From contig QWII01000007.1 of assembly GCA_021405325.1 (NCBI GenBank), positions 124,001 to 188,000 of the forward strand: a stretch of DNA of 64,000 nt, read 5' to 3'. This document shows, one piece after another, positions 52,541 to 61,822 of the stretch; position 1 is the first letter of the stretch; each line of letters begins with the position of its first letter. The DNA comes from Caldilinea sp. CFX5. Lineage in GTDB: Bacteria > Chloroflexota > Anaerolineae > Caldilineales > Caldilineaceae. The notes below the pieces were generated by a model, which was given only the letters and a program-made list of their open reading frames with translations, ran no database searches and was not told the origin of the DNA. A program made the translations under genes and the position numbers.

Positions 52541-53515
52541 CTACGGAACCAGACGAATTTCAAACAATTTGGGCCAGTTCTTGCCGGTAACAAATAAGCG
52601 GTCGCCCTCCGGCAAATAGGCGATGCCGTTGAGAACATCGGTGGTGGGCGTGCGATCCGTCGCCGGCAGTATGCCCGTCAGATCGATCCACCCCACAACG
52701 GCGCCACTCACAGGATCGATCCGGGCGATCAGATCGGTTTGCCAGATATTGGCAAAAATTTCGCCATTGATATATTCCAATTCATTAAGCCGAACGACCG
52801 GCCCTTTGTCATCATACACATCCACCGCACCAATGGGGGCGAGGGTGGCCGGGTCCCAGAAGTAGAGACGGGCCGTGCCGTCGCTCATAACGATCCGTTC
52901 GCCATCATAGGTCATCCCCCACCCTTCGGTCGGGTAGGTGAAACGGCCTAGCGGCGCAAAAGTTGCTTTGTCGTAAATAAAACCAGTCTTCTCCTGCCAG
53001 GTGAGTTGATACAACTTGTCGCCGACAATGGTGATGCCTTCGCCAAAATACTCAGCCGGTATGGTCGTCATCGTCAGCACGTTGCCGGTGGCGAGATCGA
53101 CGCGGCGGATCGATGAGCCGCCATAAAGCCCGGTTGATTCATAGAGTTGCCCTTCAGCAAAGAGCAGCCCCTGGGTAAAGGCCGCCGGATCATGAGGATA
53201 GACGTTGACAACTTCATAGCCATAGCGCGGGCTGGCAGCGCCGGCGGGCTGGGCCAAGGGCGAGGCGGCGACCGGTGTCGGCAAAAGACTGACCACTGTG
53301 GGCGCCGGCGTTGGCGTTGCTGTCAGCACAACGGTCGGTGTCACCGTTGGTGGGGTTGGCGTGGGCGTCTCTTCTTCGCCGCAGGCGGTCAGCCCGCCAA
53401 GTAGGCCGCTCAGCACGAATGCAAGTGCAAGGAAGCGCCATCCACCCCCCTTTGTCCAAAGCTGTCGTAACAAAATCGTCCCTAGCCTCTTCACTACCTG
53501 ACATTTGTAAGTCAA
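52541..53515 (-). CDS. Glutaminyl-peptide cyclotransferase lipoprotein
   Basis: A 324-residue exported protein of the glutamine cyclotransferase family. Hydrophobic stretch FLALAFVLSGLLGGLTAC ends in lipobox LTAC, so the mature protein is lipid-anchored, followed by a Thr/Pro-rich linker (EETPTPTPPTVTPTVVL). The five-bladed propeller has the family's RYGYEVVNVYPHDPAAFTQG start (YPHDPxAFTQGL), LTWQEKTGFIYD and NELEYINGEIFANIWQTDLI (ELExxxGxIxANxW). Forms pyroglutamyl N termini. Start uncertain: TTG at 53515 or GTG at 53494. Confidence 0.92.
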   Translation of the reverse strand: MTYKCQVVKRLGTILLRQLWTKGGGWRFLALAFVLSGLLGGLTACGEEETPTPTPPTVTPTVVLTATPTPAPTVVSLLPTPVAASPLAQPAGAASPRYGYEVVNVYPHDPAAFTQGLLFAEGQLYESTGLYGGSSIRRVDLATGNVLTMTTIPAEYFGEGITIVGDKLYQLTWQEKTGFIYDKATFAPLGRFTYPTEGWGMTYDGERIVMSDGTARLYFWDPATLAPIGAVDVYDDKGPVVRLNELEYINGEIFANIWQTDLIARIDPVSGAVVGWIDLTGILPATDRTPTTDVLNGIAYLPEGDRLFVTGKNWPKLFEIRLVP

Positions 53516-53885
53516 CTGTAAAACATATTGCCTTTATAGTGTAACAGAAGATACGTATCCTGGCTAGTGACAAATGCTCTTGGTGTTATACAATAACTGT
53601 ATGATCATCCTGACCTGGATAAGCTTGTGCTGGAAACCGTTTGAAAAGCGGGTAGCTATAGGCGGTAACGCCAATCACAAAATTCGTTTGACTCTTCTCA
53701 CAATTCGCCAACTTTACCCAACGTTCGGTAAACTAGGGTTGGCTCATCTACGGAAAGTGTGAACACCTGTCAGGTTTCCAAAACCTGACAGGTGTGGCGG
53801 GTCGAAACCTCACACTTTCTGTAGACGAGCGACTAGGGTTTAGGCTGACTCGATTTCGCTCACTTATAACTTTGGAGGGGGCAAC
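53516..53885. other. Divergent intergenic region with a nested palindrome
   Basis: About 370 bases between the cyclotransferase and response-regulator kinase genes. No gene is convincing. It contains the nested hairpin at 53748-53824 and AT-rich sequence around 53520-53560 that may hold the cyclotransferase promoter. Confidence 0.5.
53748..53824. repeat. Nested palindrome, second copy of the 33-nt hairpin
   Basis: Inner ACACCTGTCAGGTTT (53763-53777), loop CCA, exact complement (53781-53795). Outer CTACGGAAAGTGTGA (53748-53762) and TCACACTTTCTGTAG (53810-53824), one mismatch. The CCTGTCAGGTTT core equals that at 27425-27457 while the outer arms differ. Confidence 0.8.
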
Positions 53886-55337
53886 TTGCAAGCAAAAAGT
53901 ATAATCCTGATTGTTGATGATACGGAAACGGGACGCGAAATTCTTGAAGCATTGTTGCAATCTTCGACCTACCAACTGGCCTTCGCCTGTAATGGGCCGG
54001 AGGCGCTGCTCAAAGCGGAGGAGTTGACCCCTGATCTAATCCTGCTTGATGTGATGATGCCCGGCATGGATGGCTTCGAGGTTTGCCGCCGTCTGCGCAG
54101 CAACCCGCGCCTGGCGGAAATTCCGATTATTCTGGTGACGGCCTTGGATGACCGTCAATCGCGCCTGCAAGGGATCGAAGCCGGCGCCGACGACTTTGTC
54201 ACCAAACCTTTTGACCATGCCGAGCTACGGGCGCGTGTGCGCACCATCACCCGGTTGAACCGTTACCGCCGCCTGTTGGATGAACGCGCCCGCTTTGAAT
54301 GGGTGGTGGAACAGGCGGAAGATGGCTATGTTCTGTTGAGCCAGAAGAACGAGATGCTCTATGCCAACGGGCGCGCTCGCTGGTTGTTGGGCCTGCCGCC
54401 GAAGGCTGTCCTGCCTACCAAAAGCGACTTTTTAGAACATTTGGAGCAAGGCTTCCGGCCTGAACCGGTGGATGTCTGGCGGAAATTGTTGCAGAGCAAT
54501 ATCCAACCCGCGTCACCGATCTACCTGATTCGCCCGGAGACGGCCAACGCCCAGGCGCTCTGGTTGGAAGTAACCTTGCTCAACCAGGTGGAAGGGGACA
54601 GCTTGCAACGCCTGTTACACCTGCGCGATGTCACGTCGCAGATGAGTACGCAGCGCGATATTTGGACCTTTCACTCCATGGTCATGCACAAGCTTAACAC
54701 TCCGCTTCATGCTATCTCCGGCGGCTTACAACTGTTGACGCCCGAGATGGTCGATAATCTCACCAAAGGGCAGATCCAGGAAGTCACGCGCCTGATCGAC
54801 TCTGGTGTCCACCGGCTCAATGTGACCATTAGCGACATCCTCCAATATCTGCGGATGCCGGTGAGCGCCCACTCCGGTGACGCCTTTGTGACCAACAATT
54901 TGGAAGAGTTGATCAAACAGATTAGCACCGGGCTGGAATTGAAACACTGTACGATCAACAATGGGTTTCGTAGCGAAAAATGTTTGATCTTAACCACCCG
55001 CGCCTTTGAAAGCATCTTGTGGGAACTGTTGGAGAATGCCAAGAAATTTCACCCCAGCCATAACCCGACCATCGCCATTGAACTGGCGCCTCTTTCCCCT
55101 ACCCAGGCGCTCTTACGGGTGGTCGATAATGGCGTGACCTTGACGCCGGAGCAGATCGATAAAGTCTGGTTGCCCTACTATCAGGCGGAGAAATATTTTA
55201 CCGGCGAAGTGCCGGGCATGGGGTTGGGCTTGACCATGGTCGCCGCCCTCATCTGGGAAGTGGGTGGAAGCTGTCGTCTGCGCAACCGCACCGATGGCGT
55301 CGGCACGATTGTGGAATTGACGATTCCGCTCGATTGA
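53886..55337 (+). CDS. Response regulator-histidine kinase fusion (REC, PAS-like, HATPase)
   Basis: A 483-residue cytoplasmic protein. N-terminal receiver with acidic pair LIVDDTETGR and phospho-acceptor D55 (LILLDVMMPGMDGFEVCRRL), a PAS-like middle (ERARFEWVVEQAEDGYVLLS), then a kinase core whose His box is degenerate (SMVMHKLNTPLHAISGGLQL) but keeps His, N box ELLENAKKFH, and GMGLGLTMVAALI. TTG 53886 is the start, preceded by GGAGGGGG. Layout as in cyanobacterial-type receiver-led kinases. Confidence 0.88.
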   Translation: MQAKSIILIVDDTETGREILEALLQSSTYQLAFACNGPEALLKAEELTPDLILLDVMMPGMDGFEVCRRLRSNPRLAEIPIILVTALDDRQSRLQGIEAGADDFVTKPFDHAELRARVRTITRLNRYRRLLDERARFEWVVEQAEDGYVLLSQKNEMLYANGRARWLLGLPPKAVLPTKSDFLEHLEQGFRPEPVDVWRKLLQSNIQPASPIYLIRPETANAQALWLEVTLLNQVEGDSLQRLLHLRDVTSQMSTQRDIWTFHSMVMHKLNTPLHAISGGLQLLTPEMVDNLTKGQIQEVTRLIDSGVHRLNVTISDILQYLRMPVSAHSGDAFVTNNLEELIKQISTGLELKHCTINNGFRSEKCLILTTRAFESILWELLENAKKFHPSHNPTIAIELAPLSPTQALLRVVDNGVTLTPEQIDKVWLPYYQAEKYFTGEVPGMGLGLTMVAALIWEVGGSCRLRNRTDGVGTIVELTIPLD

Positions 55338-55382
55338 ACTCGATTTGATTGGTTGTTGTTGAAGAATTGTAAAGAGGGCACG

Positions 55383-56510
55383 ATGAGCCAACATCATTCC
55401 AAGCCAAAGCGCATACACTTTGATTCACCGTCCAGCGTTGTCGCAGCCCCCGGTGGTAACGCCGGCGCTGCCGACCCGACAACAGAACCGCAACTCTTTC
55501 AGCCCCGGCGTTTTGTCCGCTCCGGTCATATTCAAACGTTGTTAGCCAGTCGCGCCCGTCTACATGCCCGACACCTGGCGCAAGAGTATCCTTTTTTGCT
55601 TGATGGCGGCCCCAGTGTCACCCCGCTTGATGGCGGTCGGTCGGTGCGGCTGCTGGCCTACTACAGCCCATGTCACAACCCGGCGGCGCGCCGCGGCCTG
55701 GTTGTGACGTTGCATGGGTGGGAAGGCTGTAGCCATTCCAACTATGACCTGATGACCGCCCAAAGTTTGATTGAAGCCGGCTTTGATGTTGTGCGCTTAA
55801 ACTTTCGCGACCATGGCCCCAACTATCATGTGAATCGCTACACCTTGAACGCCGGCCTTTTCCTCGGCACCTTGATCGACGAAGTCGCTACCGCCCTGCA
55901 TCAGGTTGCCGACATGGCGCAAGGGTTGCCCTTCTCTATCATCGGCGTTTCGATGGGCGGCAATTTTGCCTTGCGCCTGGCCTGTCGCCATCGCCGGCAA
56001 CCCTTTGCCAATTTGACCAAAGTCATTGCCATCAACCCCGCCGTCAGCCCGACCAGCGCGACCGACGCCATTGATCGCCAACCGCCCTACCGTCACTATT
56101 TCCGCCGACGGTGGCTGGCGTCGCTACTGGCGAAAGAACACTTTTTCCCGGAACTCTATGACTTTGGCCCGTTGCGCACCATTCCGACCATTCGTGGCAT
56201 GACCGAGTGGCTGGTGCGCCATTATGCCCATGTTTACGGCGATTTCCGCACGGCGGATGAGTACTTTGCCTCCTATGCAGTGGCGGCGGACGAGTTGGCG
56301 CAACTGACCGTGCCGGTGACAATCATTTCGGCCATGGACGACCCGGTGATCGACGCCAATGATTTGCTGGCCTTCCAGCCCCACCCGTTGCTTGTTCGCC
56401 ACTTGCATCCGACGGGCGGTCATGTCGGCTTTATCAATATTTTCCCGCTCCAGCACCACTTGCCGGGCATGGTGTTGGATGCGTTGTTGGCGGTGCAAAA
56501 TGAGCCATAG
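55383..56510 (+). CDS. Alpha/beta hydrolase, YheT-like
   Basis: A 375-residue protein. Residues 40-75 (LFQPRRFVRSGHIQTLLASR) are the YheT-type N-terminal strand; VVTLHGWEGCSHSNYDLMTA the oxyanion region (HGxEG), nucleophile S190 in SIIGVSMGGNFALRLACR, Asp in ISAMDDPVIDANDLL, and His in PTGGHVGFINIFPL. ATG 55383 is chosen over 55353 since AGAGGGC precedes it. Substrate unknown. About 45 bases after the kinase stop. Confidence 0.88.
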   Translation: MSQHHSKPKRIHFDSPSSVVAAPGGNAGAADPTTEPQLFQPRRFVRSGHIQTLLASRARLHARHLAQEYPFLLDGGPSVTPLDGGRSVRLLAYYSPCHNPAARRGLVVTLHGWEGCSHSNYDLMTAQSLIEAGFDVVRLNFRDHGPNYHVNRYTLNAGLFLGTLIDEVATALHQVADMAQGLPFSIIGVSMGGNFALRLACRHRRQPFANLTKVIAINPAVSPTSATDAIDRQPPYRHYFRRRWLASLLAKEHFFPELYDFGPLRTIPTIRGMTEWLVRHYAHVYGDFRTADEYFASYAVAADELAQLTVPVTIISAMDDPVIDANDLLAFQPHPLLVRHLHPTGGHVGFINIFPLQHHLPGMVLDALLAVQNEP

Positions 56511-56810
56511 CCTTTGCCAACTTCGGCAAACCAGCGTGCCTGTGCTATACTGCATTGCCATGACCTGTGATAGTAGGTGCGGTTTGTAACCGCACGGGCT
56601 TCGGTGTACACGTGCGGTTTGTAACCGCACGGGCTTCGGTGTACACGTGCGGTTTGTAACCGCACGGGCTTCGGTGTACACATGCGGTTACATGCAGGTT
56701 AGCGAATGGTTTCGGTAATCCTTGGAACTTGTCACGCCGGCGGCGATGACCTACAGTTACCGCTTTATTTTCGTAACGTTCATCAAACCGCACTACGTTT
56801 GCGAGTAACC
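56511..56810. other. Non-coding gap carrying tandem repeats
   Basis: 300 bases between the hydrolase and the reductase genes. Apart from the 35-bp tandem repeats nothing is recognised. The in-frame extension of the reductase frame up to 56706 is not protein-like, and a TATACT at 56546-56551 has no matching -35. Confidence 0.5.
56577..56690. repeat. 35-bp tandem repeat, three copies plus a partial one
   Basis: Copies at 56577-56611, 56612-56646, 56647-56681 and a partial one to 56690; the three full copies are identical. Each has a perfect hairpin GTGCGGTT-TGT-AACCGCAC followed by GGGCTTCGGTGTACAC. Tandem without spacers, so not CRISPR. Confidence 0.9.
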
Positions 56811-57659
56811 ATGCATATCTTGCTTGTCGGCGCCTCTGGTCAACTGGGACGCGCCCTCATCGATTTCTATCAACAACGGTCGAGCGACCACTTGACCTTA
56901 TGGCAGAGACCTGCCGTTGATATCACTCAGCCGACGATTGTGCAACAGGTGGCGGCGCTGGCGCCGGCTGTGGTGATTAACGCCGCCGCCTGGACCAATG
57001 TCGATGGCGCCGAGGCGCAGCCGGACGCCGCCTATGCCGCCAACGCGCTGGGGCCAAACTATTTGGCGCTGGGCTGTCGGCGCTGTGGCGCAACGCTCGT
57101 TCATGTCAGCAGCAATGAGGTCTTTCCCGGTCTACCGGGGCAGACCTATCGCGAGTACGATCTGCCGGGGCCAAAGGGGGTCTATGCCCGTAGCAAGCTG
57201 GCTGGTGAACGGGCGACGCAACAGGTGCTGGACCGGCTCTATATAGTGCGCACTGCGTGGCTTTTTGGCCCCGGCGGCAACAACTTTCCCAGCAAGATCA
57301 CGGCGGCGGCGGACAAACATGGTCAACTACGTGTGGTGGCCGATGAGGTGGGCAACCCAACCTACGCCCCTGATGTGGCGGCAGCCATTGCGCACCTGTT
57401 GACGACGGAACATTATGGCATTTATCATTTGGTCAATGACGGTCACACCAGCCGCTTTGACTTTGCCCAGGCGACCTTGCAAGCCAATGGGCGGGGCCAC
57501 ATCCCGTTAACGCCGATCACCGCCGCCGAATGGCCGCGACCGGTAACACCGCCGCCGCACGCCGTGTTGGTTAACCAGGCTGCCGCCGCGCTCGGCATTA
57601 CGTTGCGCCCCTGGCAGGACGCGCTAGGGGCCTATGTCGCCGCCGAAGCAAACCGATAA
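56811..57659 (+). CDS. dTDP-4-dehydrorhamnose reductase-like NAD(P)-dependent reductase
   Basis: A 282-residue extended SDR. ILLVGASGQLGRALI is the GxxGxxG fold, VINAAAWTNVDGAEAQPDAA the RmlD signature, VHVSSNEVFPGLPGQTYREY with catalytic Ser/Thr region and YARSKLAGER the YxxxK motif. ATG 56811. No other rhamnose genes (rmlABC) are in the window, though a glycosyltransferase follows. A related spermidine or other sugar-nucleotide reductase role cannot be excluded. Confidence 0.88.
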   Translation: MHILLVGASGQLGRALIDFYQQRSSDHLTLWQRPAVDITQPTIVQQVAALAPAVVINAAAWTNVDGAEAQPDAAYAANALGPNYLALGCRRCGATLVHVSSNEVFPGLPGQTYREYDLPGPKGVYARSKLAGERATQQVLDRLYIVRTAWLFGPGGNNFPSKITAAADKHGQLRVVADEVGNPTYAPDVAAAIAHLLTTEHYGIYHLVNDGHTSRFDFAQATLQANGRGHIPLTPITAAEWPRPVTPPPHAVLVNQAAAALGITLRPWQDALGAYVAAEANR

Positions 57660-57667
57660 ACCTTTGC

Positions 57668-57709
57668 CCTCCTCGTAGGGGCAAGCGATCGCTTGCCCCT
57701 ACGAGGAGG
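57668..57709. repeat. 42-bp perfect palindrome with GTAGGGGC core
   Basis: Self-complementary over 42 bases, centre GATC at about 57688. Eight bases after the reductase stop. Belongs to the GTAGGGGC group. Confidence 0.7.
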
Positions 57710-57736
57710 CGCTACGATTGTACAGGAATAGCCTTC

Positions 57737-59005
57737 ATGAGCGAAGAAGTAAACTCGACACCGGAATCAACCTCGCCCGCCAGTGCGGATGCCGCCAAGG
57801 CGATTAAAGATGCACAACCGCGCACCTTCAAGAGCCGCAAGCCGCGGCCCAAGGCTGCTGATGGGGCGAAGAAAGCCGACAGCGGCGGCGCTAATGCCAA
57901 CCCGGTGGTCAATGACCAGACTTACGGCGCCCTGCGCAGCGAAGAACGGGTGGTGATGCGCCAGCAGATCGCGCTCAACATTGATAACTTCCGCGCCGCG
58001 CCGGAAGCGTTTATCGCCCGCCCCCAGCGCACCTATCCTGAACTGCGCCCGGTGGCGGCGCCCTTCTTCTCGGTGATTATTCCCAACTACAACGGGCAGC
58101 GTTTTCTTGCCACGCTGTTGGACGCTCTGCGCGGCCAGACCTTCCGCGATTTCGAGGTGATCCTGGCCGACGACGCCAGCAGCGACGATTCGGTCGCCTT
58201 TGTCGAGCAACATTACCCGGAAGTGCGGCTGCTGCTCAACCGACGCAATGAAGGCTTTGCCCGCACCTGTAATCTTGGTGTGGCGGCGGCGCATGGACGC
58301 ATGGTCGTGCTGCTCAACAATGACACCGAGCCGGAAGCGACCTGGCTGGCTGAATTAGCCAAAACTGTCTGCGCCAATCCGCAGGCCGCCGTTGTCACCA
58401 GCAAATTGCTGCTCTTTGACGACCGCCGCAAATTGCACACCACCGGCGATCTGCTGGGGCTGGATGGCATCCCCCACAACCGCGGCGTCTGGGAGATCGA
58501 CGACGGGCAATATGATGACGAGCCGGCGATCTTTAGCGGATCGGGCGGCGCTTCGGCCTTCCGCAAAGCGATCTGGCAACAACTGGGCGGCTTTGACGAA
58601 GAATTCTGGATGTACATGGAAGATGTGGACTTTGGCTTCCGCGCCCAACTGTTGGGCTGGGGCGCCGTCTTTGCCCCGACCGCGCGCGTCTATCACCACT
58701 TGAGCGCCACCGGTGGCGGCGTCATGGCGAGCTACTATGTGGGGCGCAACACGATCTGGACCATTGCCAAGAACATGCCGACGACGTTGCTCCTGCGCAA
58801 CCTGCCGGTGATCCTGTTGGCGCAACTGGAGATCGCGGTGACGGCGTTGGCAAATTTCCGGGGGGCCGCCGCCCGTGCGCGCCTGCGCGGTCAACTGGCC
58901 GGCCTGCTGGGCCTACCCGCCCAACTGCGCAAACGGCAACTCATTCAGTCCCGCCGCCAAGTGGACGACGAAAGCTTTGCGTTGCGGTTGAGTCATGATC
59001 TTTAG
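57737..59005 (+). CDS. Glycosyltransferase family 2 protein
   Basis: A 422-residue protein. After a polar N-terminal 105 residues (Ala/Lys-rich, then DNFRAAPEAFIARPQ), the GT-A domain begins with FFSVIIPNYNGQRFLATLLD; DFEVILADDASSDDS and VVLLNNDTEPEATWL carry the DD and metal-binding DxD/NDT residues, and GGFDEEFWMYMEDVDFGFRA the acceptor-side ED motif. This is the rhamnosyl/glucosyl transferase branch working on surface polysaccharides, plausible next to the RfbD-like gene. The C-terminal hydrophobic stretch (LLRNLPVILLAQLEIAV) may associate with membrane. Confidence 0.9.
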   Translation: MSEEVNSTPESTSPASADAAKAIKDAQPRTFKSRKPRPKAADGAKKADSGGANANPVVNDQTYGALRSEERVVMRQQIALNIDNFRAAPEAFIARPQRTYPELRPVAAPFFSVIIPNYNGQRFLATLLDALRGQTFRDFEVILADDASSDDSVAFVEQHYPEVRLLLNRRNEGFARTCNLGVAAAHGRMVVLLNNDTEPEATWLAELAKTVCANPQAAVVTSKLLLFDDRRKLHTTGDLLGLDGIPHNRGVWEIDDGQYDDEPAIFSGSGGASAFRKAIWQQLGGFDEEFWMYMEDVDFGFRAQLLGWGAVFAPTARVYHHLSATGGGVMASYYVGRNTIWTIAKNMPTTLLLRNLPVILLAQLEIAVTALANFRGAAARARLRGQLAGLLGLPAQLRKRQLIQSRRQVDDESFALRLSHDL

Positions 59006-59009
59006 AGCA

Positions 59010-59072
59010 ACAGTTCAGCGGTAGGTGCGTTGGTTGAGCCTGTCGAAACCAACGCACCTACCGCTGAACTGT
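59010..59072 (+). terminator. 26-bp perfect inverted repeat
   Basis: Arms 59010-59035 and 59047-59072, perfect complement, loop 11. Starts five bases after the glycosyltransferase stop. No T-run. Confidence 0.6.
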
Positions 59073-59130
59073 CTACTCGATTTCCTAACCTTATTCGCCC
59101 TATCATTGACGGAATTGGCAGGAAGAAACT

Positions 59131-61719
59131 ATGCAAGCACCACCAGAAAAACTTGGCTCCTTTTATCTTGGCGCTGAATATGATTTGAAGAGCGGACAAC
59201 GGAGTGAGGCCGCCGTCAACTATGACGCGCGCGACCTAACCACTCACGCCGTCTGTGTCGGCATGACGGGTAGCGGGAAGACGGGGCTTTGCATCGGCCT
59301 GTTGGAGGAAGCGGCGTTGGATCGGGTGCCGGCCATTCTGATCGATCCCAAAGGGGACATCACCAACCTCCTGCTCCAATTCCCCAACCTGGCGCCCCAG
59401 GATTTCCAGGCTTGGATCAACGAAGATGACGCCCGGCGCAAGGGGCAGACCGTCGAAGCTTATGCCCAAACCACGGCTGAACAGTGGCGCAACGGGCTGG
59501 CCGACTGGGGTATTACGCCGGAACGAATGCGCGCCTTGCAGGAGACCACCGAGTATACCATCTTCACCCCTGGCTCGGATGCGGGCGTCGCCATCAACAT
59601 TGTCGGCAGTCTGGCCGCGCCCGGCTTGGATTTTGCCGAACATGGCGAGTTGATTCGGGAGCGCATCAGCGGCACCGTCTCGGCGCTGTTAGGGCTGGTG
59701 GGCATCGACGCCGACCCGGTGCGCAGCCGCGAAGCAATTTTGCTCTCTAAAATTTTTGAACATTTCTGGTCACAGAATAAAAACCTTGATCTGGCGCAAC
59801 TGATCCTCGCCATCCAGACGCCGCCGGTGCGTCAGTTGGGCGTTTTTGATGTCGATACCTTCTTCCCAGAGAAGGATCGCTTTGCCATGGCGATGTCCTT
59901 CAACAACCTGATCGCCTCGCCCAGTTTCCAAAGCTGGCTCCAAGGCGAACCGCTGGATATTGACCGCATCTACTTCACGCCGGAGGGCAAACCGCGCCAC
60001 AGCATCTTCTACATCGCCCACCTGAGCGACCAGGAGCGCATGTTCTTCATGACCCTGTTGCTGGAAAATATCTTGACCTGGGTGCGCCGCCAATCGGGGA
60101 CGACCAGCCTGCGCGCCATGCTCTACATTGACGAAATCTTTGGCTATTTCCCGCCCACCGCCGAGCCGCCTTCCAAACGCCCCTTGTTGACACTTTTGAA
60201 ACAAGCGCGCGCCTTTGGCGTGGGCGTCGTGTTAGTGACACAGAACCCAGTCGATCTGGACTACAAGGGCTTGACCAACGCCGGCACCTGGTTTATCGGC
60301 AAATTGCAGGCCGAACGGGACAAGGCGCGCGTCCTCGAAGGGTTGAAGGGCGCCATCGCCGAGTCGGGCGGCAACACTGAAGTCGATTATGACAGCATTA
60401 TCACCCAACTGGGCAGCCGCGTCTTTTTGTTGCACAATGTTCACGCCGATCGTCCGGTGGTTTTCCAAACGCGCTGGGCCATGAGTTATCTGCGTGGCCC
60501 CTTGACGCGACCACAGGTGCGCCAACTGATGGCTGGTCGTTTGGCGAAGATGCAGAATCAGGCCACACCAGCCCGCCCGCCGGCCACGGTGACAAGCAGC
60601 GCAGCCCCGGCGCCGGCTGCTGCCGCTCCTGCCGGTCAACCGGCGCCGGTGGCAACGGTCGCCGCACCGGCTGGTTTTGCCGCCACCCCGCCGACCCTTG
60701 ACCCCGACGTGACCCAGGTCTACCTGCCGGTTGTCGTCAGTGACCAGGCGGCACTACGCTATTTGGGGCAAGAGACCAAGCGCTCGATCCAGCCGGAACA
60801 GGTTCATCTGATCTACGAGGCGGCGATTCTCAGTCATTCCTCTGTGCGTTTTGTCGACCGCAAGCGTCAACTGGATGAAAATCTGGAAAAGCTGCTGCTT
60901 GCCCCGGCGCCAGAAGGGGTCGAAGGAGTCGATTGGTCGCTGGCCGAGGCGTTGACCTTTACGACGCGTGAGCTACGCCAGGCGGCCGAGACGGCGCCGA
61001 CGGAGCAGGGGCCGTTCTTTAGCCCGGCGCCCGAAGCGGCCAATTCGAGCCGTGAACTGGCCGGTATCAAGAAAGATTTGGCGGATTGGTTGTACTATAA
61101 TAGCCGGCTGCAGTTCCAGACCCATGAAGAGTTGGGCGTTTCGCAAGCGCCGCGTGAAAGTGAGCGGGAGTTCAAAATCCGTTTACAACAGGTCGCGCGT
61201 GAACGCCGCGATGCTGAAGTTGATAAGCTGGAAGTGGGCTTTGATCGGCAGATCGGCCGCCTGGAAGAAAAATTGCGCAAGACCGAGCGTGAACTGGCCG
61301 CCGATGAAGCCGATTACAGCGCGCGCAAACAGCAGGAGTGGGTCGGCATCGGCGAAAGCGTGTTAAGTTGGGTGCTGGGTCGCCGCAGTACACGCGTCCT
61401 CAGCAGCGCGGCCAGCCGGCGCCGCATGACGGCCAATGCCGGCCAGGAATTAGAGGAAGGCCGCGAGGAGATCGCTGATCTCAAGCAGGAGATCGCCAAC
61501 CTGGAGCAGCAACTCAAAGAGCAGAGCGAAGAGATCACCCTGAAATGGGACAGCCTGCTCGATGACCTGAGCCAGACCGAACTCTCCCCCCGCCGCACCG
61601 ACATTGATGTCAAGCTCGTCGCCCTGGCCTGGCTCCCCTCCTGGGTGATTCAGTATCACGACGGCCAACGCTTGCGCAATGACACGATTGCGGCGTATCA
61701 GTTACCGGCGGTGGGGTAG
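59131..61719 (+). CDS. HerA/DUF853-like ATPase with coiled-coil tail
   Basis: An 862-residue protein. Walker A GMTGSGKTGLCIGLL at about 45-55, followed by ILIDPKGDITNLL (Walker B-like HerA feature), then SLRAMLYIDEIFGYFPPTAE carrying a Walker B (YIDEIFG) and VGVVLVTQNPVDLDYKGLTN (sensor). After an Ala/Pro-rich linker (PARPPATVTSSAAPAPAAAA) the C-terminal 220 residues are coiled-coil (QIGRLEEKLRKTERELAADE, EEIADLKQEIANLEQQLKEQ). Such ATPases are linked to DNA processing or conjugation-like pumps; no nuclease partner (NurA) is nearby. The stop TAG sits at the edge of an AGGTAGAC array. Confidence 0.85.
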   Translation: MQAPPEKLGSFYLGAEYDLKSGQRSEAAVNYDARDLTTHAVCVGMTGSGKTGLCIGLLEEAALDRVPAILIDPKGDITNLLLQFPNLAPQDFQAWINEDDARRKGQTVEAYAQTTAEQWRNGLADWGITPERMRALQETTEYTIFTPGSDAGVAINIVGSLAAPGLDFAEHGELIRERISGTVSALLGLVGIDADPVRSREAILLSKIFEHFWSQNKNLDLAQLILAIQTPPVRQLGVFDVDTFFPEKDRFAMAMSFNNLIASPSFQSWLQGEPLDIDRIYFTPEGKPRHSIFYIAHLSDQERMFFMTLLLENILTWVRRQSGTTSLRAMLYIDEIFGYFPPTAEPPSKRPLLTLLKQARAFGVGVVLVTQNPVDLDYKGLTNAGTWFIGKLQAERDKARVLEGLKGAIAESGGNTEVDYDSIITQLGSRVFLLHNVHADRPVVFQTRWAMSYLRGPLTRPQVRQLMAGRLAKMQNQATPARPPATVTSSAAPAPAAAAPAGQPAPVATVAAPAGFAATPPTLDPDVTQVYLPVVVSDQAALRYLGQETKRSIQPEQVHLIYEAAILSHSSVRFVDRKRQLDENLEKLLLAPAPEGVEGVDWSLAEALTFTTRELRQAAETAPTEQGPFFSPAPEAANSSRELAGIKKDLADWLYYNSRLQFQTHEELGVSQAPRESEREFKIRLQQVARERRDAEVDKLEVGFDRQIGRLEEKLRKTERELAADEADYSARKQQEWVGIGESVLSWVLGRRSTRVLSSAASRRRMTANAGQELEEGREEIADLKQEIANLEQQLKEQSEEITLKWDSLLDDLSQTELSPRRTDIDVKLVALAWLPSWVIQYHDGQRLRNDTIAAYQLPAVG

Positions 61720-61812
61720 GTAGACAGGTAGACAGGTACACAGGTAAATACGTCCTGTCTACCTGTGTACCTGTGTACCTGTGTACCTGTCTACCTGTTT
61801 ACCTGTGTACCA
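61717..61812. repeat. Octamer array with inverted arms, class AGGTAGAC
   Basis: Left TAGGTAGACAGGTAGACAGG and ACACAGG units (61717-61745), right CCTGTCTA/CCTGTGTA repeated seven times (61755-61810). Same unit as 5461-5544. Starts with the HerA-like stop codon and ends before the next ribosome site. Confidence 0.9.
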
Positions 61813-61822
61813 TAGAGAGTGA

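Noticed and set aside
56577..56690. CRISPR array
   Set aside because: The 35-bp units follow one another without spacers and there are no cas genes.
56420..56793. Minus-strand frames with repeated RSPCGYKPH peptides
   Set aside because: They are just translations of the 35-bp tandem repeat.
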